Of a DNA stretch of 50,652 bases, positions 24,019 to 33,605 are shown piece after piece. The notes beneath the pieces were generated by a model. It worked only from the letters and a program-made list of their open reading frames with translations. It had not been told where the DNA came from and searched no databases. The translations under genes were made by a program, and so were the position numbers. How positions within the stretch are numbered: position 1 is the first letter of the stretch; every line of letters starts with the position of its first letter. Origin of the DNA: Candidatus Falkowiibacteriota bacterium (lineage in GTDB: Bacteria > Patescibacteriota > Patescibacteriia > CAIXNZ01); assembly GCA_016927685.1 (NCBI GenBank), contig JAFGMD010000016.1, positions 1 through 50,652 of the forward strand, written 5' to 3'.

Positions 24019-24805
24019 ATATTTTCTTTTTTCTTAAATATTTATAAAAATTGTTTTTTTGTCTGCCGATTTTCACGTCGCTTTGGTCAAAATTGCCTGA
24101 ACCGATAAGCCAAAAGATTTTATCAACAATAACCGGTGGTTCTTTTACCAATAATCCTATTTTAACAATCATCTTAAAGGCTTCATAATCAGTATCATTA
24201 TCAACCAATTTTAATCTTTGAAAAATATCTTTAATATGGACATCTGGCTTGCCATATTGCATATAACCTAGTTCTTTAATAAAATCGCAGGCTAAAGGAA
24301 AGCCAAAGCCAAATATTTCCTTTTCTAGAAGCATTGGCAATGAAGCAATGGTAAATTCATTATGAAAAAAAGATTTAACGAATTTATCAAAATCTTTAAC
24401 GTTTTTAAAATTTGATAAGAACTTAGCGCAAGACAATACTCCTTTAGTATATATGACCCAGGCATTACGATTATCATTGATTTTCATTTTATAGTCTTTC
24501 CCAAATTTGTTTCTGAATTTTAAAAACAACTTTCTCCAATTGCCATTATAATAGCTATGGGCTCTTACAGGATCAAATCGGAATAAGATCACTGACATAT
24601 CATCAGTAGAGGCAATAAAGTTTACGTAACCCTGCTTATTCTTTAAGGAATTTAACATATGCTGAAAAACAACCTTAAGGGATTTGGCTGAAAACTTTTC
24701 ATAGTAATCAAGCTGAGCGCTTAATACCTTTTCACTAGCTTTTTCTTTTAGAAAATCGTAGGCGGCTTTATAGATGGCAATTAATTTTTGGTCGTTATTT
24801 GTCAT
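24005..24805 (-). CDS. Hypothetical protein, possibly HhH-type DNA-binding, 266 aa
   Basis: I do not recognise this with confidence. It is soluble and mixed alpha/beta. Residues 160-200 contain LEKEIFGFGFPLACDFIKELG followed by YGKPDVHIKDIFQRL; this LPLA..LKxLG..KPDVHI pattern recalls helix-hairpin-helix DNA glycosylase-like proteins. The start overlaps nothing, but the end overlaps the PD-(D/E)XK gene by 14 bp. It lies 10 bp after the DUF2779 gene. In this operon a DNA-damage or base-recognition role would fit, but there is no catalytic motif I can name. Confidence 0.55.
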   Translation of the reverse strand: MTNNDQKLIAIYKAAYDFLKEKASEKVLSAQLDYYEKFSAKSLKVVFQHMLNSLKNKQGYVNFIASTDDMSVILFRFDPVRAHSYYNGNWRKLFLKFRNKFGKDYKMKINDNRNAWVIYTKGVLSCAKFLSNFKNVKDFDKFVKSFFHNEFTIASLPMLLEKEIFGFGFPLACDFIKELGYMQYGKPDVHIKDIFQRLKLVDNDTDYEAFKMIVKIGLLVKEPPVIVDKIFWLIGSGNFDQSDVKIGRQKNNFYKYLRKKKIYVLS

Positions 24806-24815
24806 AATAATTAAA

Positions 24816-26285
24816 TTAAAGTTTTTGTAATACTTTTAATATCTCAACCATCGCTAATGTGTCCAGCTGGCAATATTTTAATAAATCATCATAAATCTGT
24901 TTTTTCTCTTTGGCTTGAGTTTTAGGATCAATCATTTTACGCCAACTTTCAGAAGCAGAACCGCCTTCCTGAATGTTAAGTTCTTTATACGACAACTTGG
25001 GTACTAAAACGGGTAAAACGCTTTTCAATGAAGCTGAACCATGAAAATCTTTATGGACATAATAGCCGTTTTTAAAAATCATGATCGGATCAAACATTCT
25101 ATTATTTATATCTTCAAAAAAATCGGCAAACAGCGGATAATGTTTGGCAATCTCCTTATTGCGTCCTTTTTCAAACGAAGCAAACCAAGCAAGCACACTG
25201 CCTTTATTGCCAATTTGTTTTTTGAGTGTCTTAGCCAGTTCGGGTACAGGATCAGACCAGTCTTTAGCTAAATAGGCATAGTGTTCTAATTTGCCATTGG
25301 GTTTAACTAGGACATGCAAAGAATACTGAAATGGGATTTGCTGGTATGGGCGGTAGCCGTCAAAGATAGGGATAGCCGAGCTGTATGTTTCATAATCAAA
25401 AAAGTACAAAGGATATTCCAACTGGCTTAAATCAGCTTTGATATTGTCTGGCTCAATATAGACCTTATTATGCTTCACAGCCTGGTGATGCTTAATACTC
25501 TTATGATTGGTCAAAAAGTCATCAGGAATGTCTTTAATGTCTAAAATACCCTGGTCTAAAAGCAGGTTAAGCTTTTTCTCGCTTAAACCGCCAGCTATGT
25601 TATAAATATTATGTTCTGGCCAGTCTCTTTGGCAATAATCGCTAAAATCGCAGGGATAAGGTTTACTGCACTGTTTTAAAATTCTGATTTGAGGTTCTTC
25701 TTTTAAGTCCAGAATCTTATGGGCTGATTTAATATCTAGATTAACCTGGCTAATTAATTCTTTTACCTGATCGGTTAAATCTTCAACTTTTAATAATTTC
25801 TTGGGATCAACTTCACCGTCCCTGACAAATTCTTTATTAACAAAAATTAAATGCAGTTTATTGATTGGCAAACCCGCTGATTCATAGCAGATTTTCTGGA
25901 AAGCCAAATCAATGATATTTATACCCTTAACGCTGACTGCACTTTTGATTTCGTAAATATCCCATGCCTTAGCTTTAGTATTAAAACTCAAAATATCGCC
26001 ACGGCAAAATAGCTTATAGCTGGTTACCGTGGGCTGGAAAATAGTTTTGACTCCGTCTTTGATTAATTTCTTAGTCAAAGTGATTTGTTCCTTAATCTCT
26101 CCGGCCATGGCCGAAACTCCGCCTGGAAATAGCTTATAGGCATAGGGCTCAACCTCGTAGCCTTCGCTAAAAAGCTTCTGCAAATTAAGATCAGCTTCTT
26201 TGGGAAGCAGATCTTTGCGGTATTTGTAGAGCCAGAGGTAGCGGTAACACTGGGTGTGTTTTAAGAAATCGGATTTGGTGAGCAT
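24816..26285 (-). CDS. DUF2779-type protein: Cas4-like nuclease plus RNase H-like exonuclease
   Basis: The first 220 residues resemble the RecB/Cas4 nuclease fold: RGDILSF (D97), YEIKSA (E112, K114), and a four-cysteine iron-sulfur set C13, C206, C212 and C218, as in Cas4 and AddB. The second half matches DUF2779, a DEDD-type 3'-5' exonuclease-like fold: YPLYFFDYETY (D297, E299), ILAWFASFE-like VLAWFASFEKGR, and LLKYCQLDTLAM near the end. It could degrade single- and double-stranded ends. It is 39 bp after the 748-aa gene and 10 bp before the next. Confidence 0.8.
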   Translation of the reverse strand: MLTKSDFLKHTQCYRYLWLYKYRKDLLPKEADLNLQKLFSEGYEVEPYAYKLFPGGVSAMAGEIKEQITLTKKLIKDGVKTIFQPTVTSYKLFCRGDILSFNTKAKAWDIYEIKSAVSVKGINIIDLAFQKICYESAGLPINKLHLIFVNKEFVRDGEVDPKKLLKVEDLTDQVKELISQVNLDIKSAHKILDLKEEPQIRILKQCSKPYPCDFSDYCQRDWPEHNIYNIAGGLSEKKLNLLLDQGILDIKDIPDDFLTNHKSIKHHQAVKHNKVYIEPDNIKADLSQLEYPLYFFDYETYSSAIPIFDGYRPYQQIPFQYSLHVLVKPNGKLEHYAYLAKDWSDPVPELAKTLKKQIGNKGSVLAWFASFEKGRNKEIAKHYPLFADFFEDINNRMFDPIMIFKNGYYVHKDFHGSASLKSVLPVLVPKLSYKELNIQEGGSASESWRKMIDPKTQAKEKKQIYDDLLKYCQLDTLAMVEILKVLQKL

Positions 26286-26324
26286 ATCTTATATAGAGTT
26301 ATCAGTCTAAAAAATATTATTATT

Positions 26325-28571
26325 TCATAGACCACGCTTCATTAATTCTATCTCTTCATCTGTGTTCTTTTGTTCATATGCAATTCTTTGGTCAAGATAC
26401 TTTCCATAGTTGTTAATAAATTTTTGGAATTTTTCATTTTTGCAGTCCTTAAATTGTCTAAGATTTTCCTTTTTCCTCTTATATGCGTCTCTTAATCCAT
26501 ATTCTCCGGATACAACTCCGGTTTGCGAAAGATCGCCCAAAAGAGTGGCCTCTATTTTTTCATAATCCTTATCTTCCGCATAAGTGATAACCAACGCCCG
26601 TACAACTCGCCATAATCCAGAATTATCGTTGTGGTATTTATTTATAATTGCAAGGACAATATCTCTGTTTTCCTGGTCTTTTTTCTCCACGAGCAAAATT
26701 AACTCGCGTTCTAAGGTAGAACTAAAGTCTGGGAAGATGTCTTCAAGTAGGTGACTCGCCTCCCATCTATAAAGCCATTTATCTTTTTTACCACCTTTGC
26801 TGTACCATTGGAGTAAACGCTGAATAACTTTTTCTTCATTATTCTTAAATACATCTTTGAGTTTGTATAAGTTAAATGGAATCGCGTCATATTGGTCTTC
26901 AAGTGTATTTCGTTTTTTCTTGGTTTTCTCTTCAACACGACTGTAGAAAAAATCAATAACTTTTTCTGGTCGTCGTTCGGCAAATGGCATCAGAATCTCT
27001 TCTGCGTGATAATCAATACTTGGTAGAAAGTTTAAGTTTTTCAAAATTATTTCAAATTCTTCATCACTAAGGCCTTTTAGTATAGTCTCACCCTTATACC
27101 AAACATGATTTATCCACCAAGTATTTTTTAGCTTTGTAAGTTCTCCTATGGCATCTAAAAATGTCTGTGAAAAATCCTTGCTTTTGGGGTACGTATGAAC
27201 AATAGAGTTGATGATAGAGTTTAGAGTCTTTGCATCTTTCAGTTCCCGTGCTTCTTCAAATATTTTTTTTAGCAAAGATCCATCAATTTCATTGACAACG
27301 GTAAAAACAGAAGCACAAATTATTAGGTGTTTACCCTCTGATATCCAGTTAATCATTCTGTTTTTAATTAATTGGGAAGAATCACTCTGCCATATACCAG
27401 CGACTAGACTTAAAAGGAACGGTTCCAATGAATTTTCGTTTTCATCAATCAATTTCATCGCAATAGATGGCTTTTTATTCCCAAGTGCTTCAAGAAAAGT
27501 GTTGAAATAGCCATATACGCCGGGATCGCTACCAGAGTAATTACTAACCACGGAGAGAATCTTGTTCTGCCATTCTTTGAAATTTTCGTCGGTTATGTCA
27601 TTTACAAATTTTTCAATTTTATTTGATCGCTCCTCCCGATTTTTTTCAAAGTCATAATTAGGATTTAATCGGCCGTCATATCCTACGAATACCCGAAAAA
27701 TGCTATACCCCCCATTGGACGCTATAGCCTCTTCAAGAGTTTCGATTTGAGGCAATTTCTCTTTTCCGAATCGACGAATAAACCAGATTTTTTGTTCCTC
27801 AATATTTTGAATTACTTCATTTTCTGATTTAGGGATTATTTCTACATAAAAATCCATTACAGTATTTGTATTGTCTAACACCATATTTTCCACATCCTCT
27901 CCATACCCTCCCTGATGAGGGGTTTGAGTTGCTTCTTGGAACGTCCGGATAATACGAGTCTTTTGATCAATATTCAATGAGATGGCGTAGATCTTTTTCA
28001 AAAATTCTATACATCGTTTTCTAATATCAATAATTTCATCATTTACATTGAGGGGGCCAAAACGCAAGCTTATAGTTTTATAATCTGGATTAGAATGCCC
28101 CTCGAAAGAAGGTTGTAATAACTCCTTCAAAATACTGATTACAGCGTCAAAATTACTTAAAATTTTTCTATTGTTCCATTTCCCAATTTCGTTTAATAGA
28201 ATTTGCTGTGGGCGAAATCCAATATTCTGCAAAGCAAAAAAATCATATTTAGATATTTGCTCAATAGCTTTTAAAGCCTTCGAGTGAATGGATTGATTTT
28301 GATGATTAGACAGTCGGGCAAGAAGTTTTATAGATTTTTGTGTTTCCAAATAACGAAGCTTGCTAAGCAAATTGGTGCATTTTTCAAGTAAATCATCATG
28401 AGACTTTCCTTGCAGATTACCGAAGCCTCTTATCCGCATCGTCTTTGGTTTTAGTGGTTTCTTAGTTCTTATCACAGAATCGATAACGCCGATACCTTCA
28501 TTCGGGACAAGATGAATAAACTGCTCCAGCAGTTCAAGTTTTTCAAAAATTATGTCATTAGTCTTGTTCAT
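26325..28571 (-). CDS. Large helical protein, 748 aa, partner of DUF4365 protein
   Basis: No known domain is obvious. The composition (Leu, Ile, Lys, Glu with short turns) and repeated 30-40-residue helix pairs, for example SIKLLARLSNHQNQSIHSKALKAIEQISKYD, suggest a HEAT-like solenoid. It has no P-loop, no nuclease motif that I can see and no membrane segment. It starts 5 bp after the DUF4365 gene, so the two are almost certainly made together. In STAND-type defence proteins a DUF4365 nuclease and a long sensor solenoid are often in one chain; here they may be split over two genes, without an ATPase. This is inference. Confidence 0.65.
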   Translation of the reverse strand: MNKTNDIIFEKLELLEQFIHLVPNEGIGVIDSVIRTKKPLKPKTMRIRGFGNLQGKSHDDLLEKCTNLLSKLRYLETQKSIKLLARLSNHQNQSIHSKALKAIEQISKYDFFALQNIGFRPQQILLNEIGKWNNRKILSNFDAVISILKELLQPSFEGHSNPDYKTISLRFGPLNVNDEIIDIRKRCIEFLKKIYAISLNIDQKTRIIRTFQEATQTPHQGGYGEDVENMVLDNTNTVMDFYVEIIPKSENEVIQNIEEQKIWFIRRFGKEKLPQIETLEEAIASNGGYSIFRVFVGYDGRLNPNYDFEKNREERSNKIEKFVNDITDENFKEWQNKILSVVSNYSGSDPGVYGYFNTFLEALGNKKPSIAMKLIDENENSLEPFLLSLVAGIWQSDSSQLIKNRMINWISEGKHLIICASVFTVVNEIDGSLLKKIFEEARELKDAKTLNSIINSIVHTYPKSKDFSQTFLDAIGELTKLKNTWWINHVWYKGETILKGLSDEEFEIILKNLNFLPSIDYHAEEILMPFAERRPEKVIDFFYSRVEEKTKKKRNTLEDQYDAIPFNLYKLKDVFKNNEEKVIQRLLQWYSKGGKKDKWLYRWEASHLLEDIFPDFSSTLERELILLVEKKDQENRDIVLAIINKYHNDNSGLWRVVRALVITYAEDKDYEKIEATLLGDLSQTGVVSGEYGLRDAYKRKKENLRQFKDCKNEKFQKFINNYGKYLDQRIAYEQKNTDEEIELMKRGL

Positions 28572-28576
28572 ATTGA

Positions 28577-29521
28577 TTAAAAACTAGATACTTCTTTTTT
28601 GAAATATTTAGCAACCACCGGGTGGTGTCCAGCCTTGCTCAAGTTTCCGTAAATGTGGAGCTTTCGATTGTGTTCTGGAAATACTTTTATCAATTGATCT
28701 AAATCTATCTTACTTACTGCTTCATATAAAAGTAGGAGTCCCACGTCTCTTTTGAATTCATCTTGTACCTGTTTAAAAATTACGGAGTCTTTATTTTTAT
28801 AAACCAATTTTTGTCGGGAAAGGCTTATTATAATATCATTTAAATCTTTAAGAGTAAATCCTAATAATTTAGCCACTTTGATTCTATCACTTTTATCTAC
28901 TTTACCAATTAAATATAGAATACTAGCAACTATTAGTGTTTTATTCTTATAATTAACTGCTAAATCCAAAAGTTCTTTGGGAAGATCCAAAAAATCGTCT
29001 TTTTTGGCAAGTTTTTTAATGAATGTATAAAATATATCCACATAATCTCTATTCCCAACCTTCAATGGTTCAAGCCCATGTAAAATCATGTTTTTATTAT
29101 TGGATTTATTTATTTCGTTCAAAACTTCAATATTAACCCTGCTAAAATGGTACCAATATATTTGAATTTCTTTTTGATTATCAACCCCAGTAAAAATATT
29201 TGAAACAACAAATAATATCGTGGGGAGATTTATCTCCTTGCAAAATTCAACTATCTGACGCTTACAGACGTATGTATTATTTTCAATAGCTTTTTCCTGT
29301 CCCTTTAATTGAAAAAAAACAACTTGATTTAAATAATCACCAGCCATTACCTTGTTTTCATTTTTCTCACGTAATCGTAAAAATCCATCTGTATCAGGAG
29401 TATTGTCCTTGATTCCATGGAATTGTAGGTCAAACAGATCCCCATGCTTATTCATAAAAAAATCGCTTATAATTGAAATAGCTTTTTCATCTAGCCGATT
29501 TTGTTTATTGAATTTACTCAT
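28577..29521 (-). CDS. DUF4365 (PD-(D/E)XK) nuclease-like protein with C-terminal winged-helix-like region
   Basis: The N-terminal 150 residues match DUF4365, a PD-(D/E)XK relative: FDLQFHGIKDNTPDTDGFLRL with the metal-binding aspartates, then NQVVFFQLKGQ (QxK), and ILFVVSNIF with IQIYWYHF, the typical following strands. Residues 180-290 are helical with AKLLGFTLKDLNDIIISLSRQKLVY, which looks like a winged helix. The gene begins 5 bp after the type IIG enzyme and ends 5 bp before the 748-aa gene, so they form one transcript. Confidence 0.75.
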   Translation of the reverse strand: MSKFNKQNRLDEKAISIISDFFMNKHGDLFDLQFHGIKDNTPDTDGFLRLREKNENKVMAGDYLNQVVFFQLKGQEKAIENNTYVCKRQIVEFCKEINLPTILFVVSNIFTGVDNQKEIQIYWYHFSRVNIEVLNEINKSNNKNMILHGLEPLKVGNRDYVDIFYTFIKKLAKKDDFLDLPKELLDLAVNYKNKTLIVASILYLIGKVDKSDRIKVAKLLGFTLKDLNDIIISLSRQKLVYKNKDSVIFKQVQDEFKRDVGLLLLYEAVSKIDLDQLIKVFPEHNRKLHIYGNLSKAGHHPVVAKYFKKEVSSF

Positions 29522-29526
29522 ACTTC

Positions 29527-32391
29527 TTAATGTTCAATTATTTTTATATCATCTTCTTTTACCCCATACAACTCATACACCAACTTATCAATCTCATAAT
29601 TCACTGCATTTATTCTGTCCTTATCAGAATTTTGTTTTGCCAATTTTAAAATTTCCTTTGCCTTTTGAATCAGTAATTCCTGCTCTTGTTTTGTGGCTTT
29701 AGGAATTGGTAATCGGGCAGTTGTGGGATTATCAAATTGCATTGTCCTGATTGCCTTACCAAAAATGAATCTATATGCATACCAATTGACTACTTCTGAA
29801 TTTAGCAAACACCAAATAAAATATGGCGAGTATTCCTTATGCAAGGTTATTTGATTTATAGTGTCTACTAAAATATAATCCGCTTTATCAGGTATTCCTG
29901 CTGTGATCATGACGTGATCAATGGGATTTTCTATATGTGCCACAATTCTTTGTACCAAAATAGAATTTTCTTTGAGATAAGCTTGGTCAGAGTCTATTTT
30001 GTTTTTATCAATTTTACCTTTTATACCATCAATACCATATTTCTGCACTTGTGCTCCGCCTATCACATTTAGCTCACCTTTGTCAGAGATATACTTTTGC
30101 AGAATTGCCCCTCGCTGATTAGTGGCAATATCATTAAGCATTAACGAGTTTGATTTTATCTTTTTGGCAATTTCAACTTCGTCTGGTGAAACGCTATTTA
30201 AAAAGAAACCAAATTCTTTCGCATCAGCTTTATCAATCTCGCCAAGGATATTCAATTGTTTATTCTTAAAATTGGCAGATAAGTATTTCTTGGATTTCTT
30301 TTCTTTGTTAATTATAAATATAAGCTGTTCAAGCTTAACTTCTTTCCACACTTTATTGCAGTCCACGATCTGTTCCAAATTATTCCACACATACTCCCTG
30401 ATTTTTTCATAATTTGAAGCGAAACAAAAAGCCTTTGGGACAATAAAGCCAAATTTACTTTCAGGTTTTAAAATATCAAATGAATGCTTAATAAACAAAA
30501 TAGCAGTATCTGTGGAACCAACTTCAAAATTATTAGTATAAAATTCTTTTTCAGAATCATCTAATTCAGCACCATAAGGAGGATTACCGATTATTGCGTC
30601 AAACCCGCCATCCTTGAATATCTCACAAAATGCAACGGAGTAATTGAAAGGTGCAATTTTGTTCAAATTATTAAAGTATTTTTCTAGACTTTTATTAATA
30701 TTTTTATTGATTACCATTTCCAATATGCCGATTTCAATCAACAGGCCTTTTTTCTTTTGGTCATCTGATTCTTTATGAAAACTAATTTTTAATTCAGTCA
30801 ATTTATTAACTTCAGTCTTATAATTATCAAAAAGATTTAAGCTCTGTTCCTTACCTTGTAATTTCTCACCGCCAATCAGAGAATTACCACAGCGGATATT
30901 CAAGTTTAAATTGGGTAGTAAGTGGTTGCCTTTTAAATCCTGTGGTTTAATTCTATCTAAAGCTTTGATCATAAGATTAAGCTTTGTAATTTCCACAGCC
31001 TTAGCATCTAAATCAACGCCAAAAATGTTATTCTGCAATATTTTCTTTCTAATAATAAACTCGTCCCACATAACCTGTCCTTCAGGTACTTTCATTATCC
31101 GACGATATGTATTTAAGAATTCATCAAAAGCCCGAATCAAAAATGATCCAGAACCACAAGCAGGGTCAAGAACTCTAATTTTCTCAATCTCAGAGATAGT
31201 CTCAGCGTTTTCCAAAAGCTTCCCAATAGTATTTTTAACAATATAATCAACAATATAATCGGGAGTATAATAGATGCCCTGAGCTTTCTTTTTTTGTTTT
31301 TGCTTATCGCTAATCTTTTTTTCATCAGTAGTTCTAGACTTGGCCAATTCTCCTAAATAATTCTCATAAACCTCGCCAATTATATGAACACTTAACTTGG
31401 CAAAATCAATATCATTTAATTCTTTAATAATCTCAATCATTACCTCGTCATTGATCTTGATTTTATCAATTTCATTCTCGGCAAAAAGCTCGGTATTGAA
31501 TTTTTCATCCATCAGCCTAAACTTTTCTTTTAGCTCATCGTATTTGGTTCTTTTGGTGGCGCTTAATACAGATTGAACATGGTTTTCATTGATCACACCT
31601 TTATCATGACAAATATCCATAAAGATCAGTCGATCAAGTATTTTCTGAGCCATTAAGTCAATCTCGTCAGCATTATATTGGCTGGCATAATTTCTAGAAA
31701 TCCAATTTTTTAATTTTGCTCTCCAATTCTTAATCTTGCTAAAAAATTCCTTTTTAATTTTTTCCTGCTCCAAATCAAGTTGTTTAGGATAATAAATCGG
31801 ATCAGAATCAATCTTACCATTTTTGGCGACTAAGCTTTGCCTGGAAATCCTATATAAAAAATCTAAACCTTCATCTGACAATAAATCAATATAACTGTTT
31901 TTATTGGTATCAGGCCATAATAAATCATGGAAAGCATATTTCTTTTCTTTATATAGGCATTTTTGAGTTTCGTTATATAACCGCCATTCTACAAAATTAG
32001 TTAAAACACCCCAAACCAAACCTTCTGCTTTTAAATAGCCCAGCAATTGTTCAACGAAAGTCTTGTTGAAATATTTGCCATCCAGAAAATTTCTATTTTT
32101 TGCTTCTTTAGATTCAATAACTAAAAGCTTTGAGCCAGGCACTTTTAATATAATGTCCGGTTTTTTACCAGTTTTAACGTCCTGAGTTTCATTGATCTTA
32201 ACGTTTTTACTGCCAACCCAGCCCAACAATTCTAACATTTTAACTATAAAATGAGTTTGGATACCATCTTCTGACTTTCCCCAGCCGTCATCAGCCTTAA
32301 AATCAGCTACCAGTTTTTGGAGTTCTTTCTTTAATTTATCTTTATCAAGCTCAATATCGGTTTTGTTTAAAAGTAGGCGTTTTTTGTCCAT
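29527..32391 (-). CDS. Type IIG restriction-modification enzyme (Eco57I-like)
   Basis: One chain carries endonuclease, methyltransferase and target recognition. The N-terminus has a PD-(D/E)XK site: KKPDIIL (D79) and VIESKEAKN (E93, K95). A helical spacer follows. The N6-adenine methylase has YYTPDYIVDYIV (374-385), motif I VLDPACGSGSF (407-417), VDLDAKAVEITKLNL and motif IV NPPY (603-606). The C-terminal 300 residues (GAILQKYIS, VQRIVAH, ARLPIPKATKQEQ) are a TaqI-like specificity domain. The length of 954 aa is normal for the class. It is the first gene of the operon, with its own promoter. Confidence 0.92.
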   Translation of the reverse strand: MDKKRLLLNKTDIELDKDKLKKELQKLVADFKADDGWGKSEDGIQTHFIVKMLELLGWVGSKNVKINETQDVKTGKKPDIILKVPGSKLLVIESKEAKNRNFLDGKYFNKTFVEQLLGYLKAEGLVWGVLTNFVEWRLYNETQKCLYKEKKYAFHDLLWPDTNKNSYIDLLSDEGLDFLYRISRQSLVAKNGKIDSDPIYYPKQLDLEQEKIKKEFFSKIKNWRAKLKNWISRNYASQYNADEIDLMAQKILDRLIFMDICHDKGVINENHVQSVLSATKRTKYDELKEKFRLMDEKFNTELFAENEIDKIKINDEVMIEIIKELNDIDFAKLSVHIIGEVYENYLGELAKSRTTDEKKISDKQKQKKKAQGIYYTPDYIVDYIVKNTIGKLLENAETISEIEKIRVLDPACGSGSFLIRAFDEFLNTYRRIMKVPEGQVMWDEFIIRKKILQNNIFGVDLDAKAVEITKLNLMIKALDRIKPQDLKGNHLLPNLNLNIRCGNSLIGGEKLQGKEQSLNLFDNYKTEVNKLTELKISFHKESDDQKKKGLLIEIGILEMVINKNINKSLEKYFNNLNKIAPFNYSVAFCEIFKDGGFDAIIGNPPYGAELDDSEKEFYTNNFEVGSTDTAILFIKHSFDILKPESKFGFIVPKAFCFASNYEKIREYVWNNLEQIVDCNKVWKEVKLEQLIFIINKEKKSKKYLSANFKNKQLNILGEIDKADAKEFGFFLNSVSPDEVEIAKKIKSNSLMLNDIATNQRGAILQKYISDKGELNVIGGAQVQKYGIDGIKGKIDKNKIDSDQAYLKENSILVQRIVAHIENPIDHVMITAGIPDKADYILVDTINQITLHKEYSPYFIWCLLNSEVVNWYAYRFIFGKAIRTMQFDNPTTARLPIPKATKQEQELLIQKAKEILKLAKQNSDKDRINAVNYEIDKLVYELYGVKEDDIKIIEH

Positions 32392-32425
32392 ATTTCAAAA
32401 GTTAAAATTAAAGTTATTTATTCTC

Positions 32426-32454
32426 ATTTTACGCCTAAAAATCCTCTGAGTCAA
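32426..32454 (-). promoter_or_regulatory. Promoter of the restriction-modification/nuclease operon
   Basis: On the minus strand TTGACT (32454-32449) and TAAAAT (32431-32426) with a 17-bp spacer; the ATG lies 34 bp downstream. Confidence 0.75.
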
Positions 32455-32455
32455 A

Positions 32456-32494
32456 CGAAAAAAACGCCAAATTTTGCGATAAAACCCGGCGTTT
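32456..32494 (-). terminator. Terminator after the NucS-like gene
   Basis: On the minus strand AAACGCC pairs with GGCGTTT around a 19-nt loop, followed by a T run. It ends the NucS-like gene before the next promoter, so that gene is separate from the operon. Confidence 0.65.
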
Positions 32495-32515
32495 CTTTGG
32501 GAGAGATTGGCTTTG

Positions 32516-33589
32516 TTATTTGAGGATAGATTTTATCACCTTTATAATGTTATCAATGTCTTTACTCCAGGTCTCTACATCATATTCAAAAAATTTGTCC
32601 TGATAATCATTGGCGATTTTTAAGTCGGTGCTGGATTCTATGCCTTTTTTAAGTTTATCCCGATAACTGGCGGTCTGGGCTAGATCATTTAGCCAGTGAA
32701 AGTTTAGAATTAGATGGCCATTTGTTTTAACGGTGTAAACTGACTTGTTGCTGATTTTATTAAATATGGGATTAAATGATCCGCTGGTTACGCCCGTACC
32801 CCAACGAATATCATCAGCATTATCTTTAGAGAATTGATATAACTTTTTTATAGCCTCAACTTGTTTTGGGCTAACGTTATTTTTGAGGTCATCAAAAAAG
32901 GATGATTCATCCCACTTTTTTCTCTGGCCAGATTTACTGGCTACGCCAATATCCTTTTTAACTTCAGCTCCGAATAATTTGGGAATTAGAATTTCAAAAT
33001 TATCGTGTTTGTAATATTCCAGTTCTACCGCAAAAATATCAAATTTGCTGTTTTCATTGATATACAAAATCAAGTCTTTAAGCCGATCATGGAGCTTATC
33101 CATTAAAACCACAAACTTTAATTTGCCTTCATTGAGATTCTTTTGAACTGAATCAAGCAATTGATTAATACCGTCATCATCTAAATTAAAGAATTGTTTT
33201 AATTTGGCATTTAAATTAGTTTTAAAGTTTTTGCTAACACCGTCTTCAATTATGGATATAAACTCGTTAAAATCCAAACTGGTGCTCCAAAGCGAAGCCC
33301 CATAATCCAAAACTTGGGCTACAACCAATCGCTTGTCAGGATTTTTGTAAAGCTTGGTTTCAACCAAATAGATCTCACCATCTTTATCTATGCCCAAAGC
33401 ATCAATAGGGCCACTGCTAGTCGGGAATTCACGCTTCAAAATTAACAAGCGGATATCTTCCTTAATTTCATATAAGGGAATGCTTTCGGGATTTTCATAA
33501 ATATACTGTTGCAAATAGTTTTCCTTGCCAAAACTGGCGGGATCAATCCGCTTGGCATTTTTACCGTTTTGAGAAATTATAATAGACAT
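32516..33589 (-). CDS. NucS/DUF91-like PD-(D/E)XK endonuclease
   Basis: I start at ATG 33589 (MSIIISQNGKNAKRID); an upstream in-frame TTG would add seven residues that do not fit. The nuclease core is LYEI, SSGPIDALGID (D63), YLVETKLYKN (E77, K79) and AQVLDYGASLW (Q92), the same order as NucS, which cuts mismatched or branched DNA. The C-terminal half is a different region (RWGTGVTSGSFNPIF, LILNFHWLND) which I do not recognise, perhaps a DNA-binding domain. Length 357 aa. It is transcribed from a distant promoter through a structured leader and ends at its own terminator. Confidence 0.78.
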   Translation of the reverse strand: MSIIISQNGKNAKRIDPASFGKENYLQQYIYENPESIPLYEIKEDIRLLILKREFPTSSGPIDALGIDKDGEIYLVETKLYKNPDKRLVVAQVLDYGASLWSTSLDFNEFISIIEDGVSKNFKTNLNAKLKQFFNLDDDGINQLLDSVQKNLNEGKLKFVVLMDKLHDRLKDLILYINENSKFDIFAVELEYYKHDNFEILIPKLFGAEVKKDIGVASKSGQRKKWDESSFFDDLKNNVSPKQVEAIKKLYQFSKDNADDIRWGTGVTSGSFNPIFNKISNKSVYTVKTNGHLILNFHWLNDLAQTASYRDKLKKGIESSTDLKIANDYQDKFFEYDVETWSKDIDNIIKVIKSILK

Positions 33590-33605
33590 AAAAGTTTTAA
33601 TTAAA

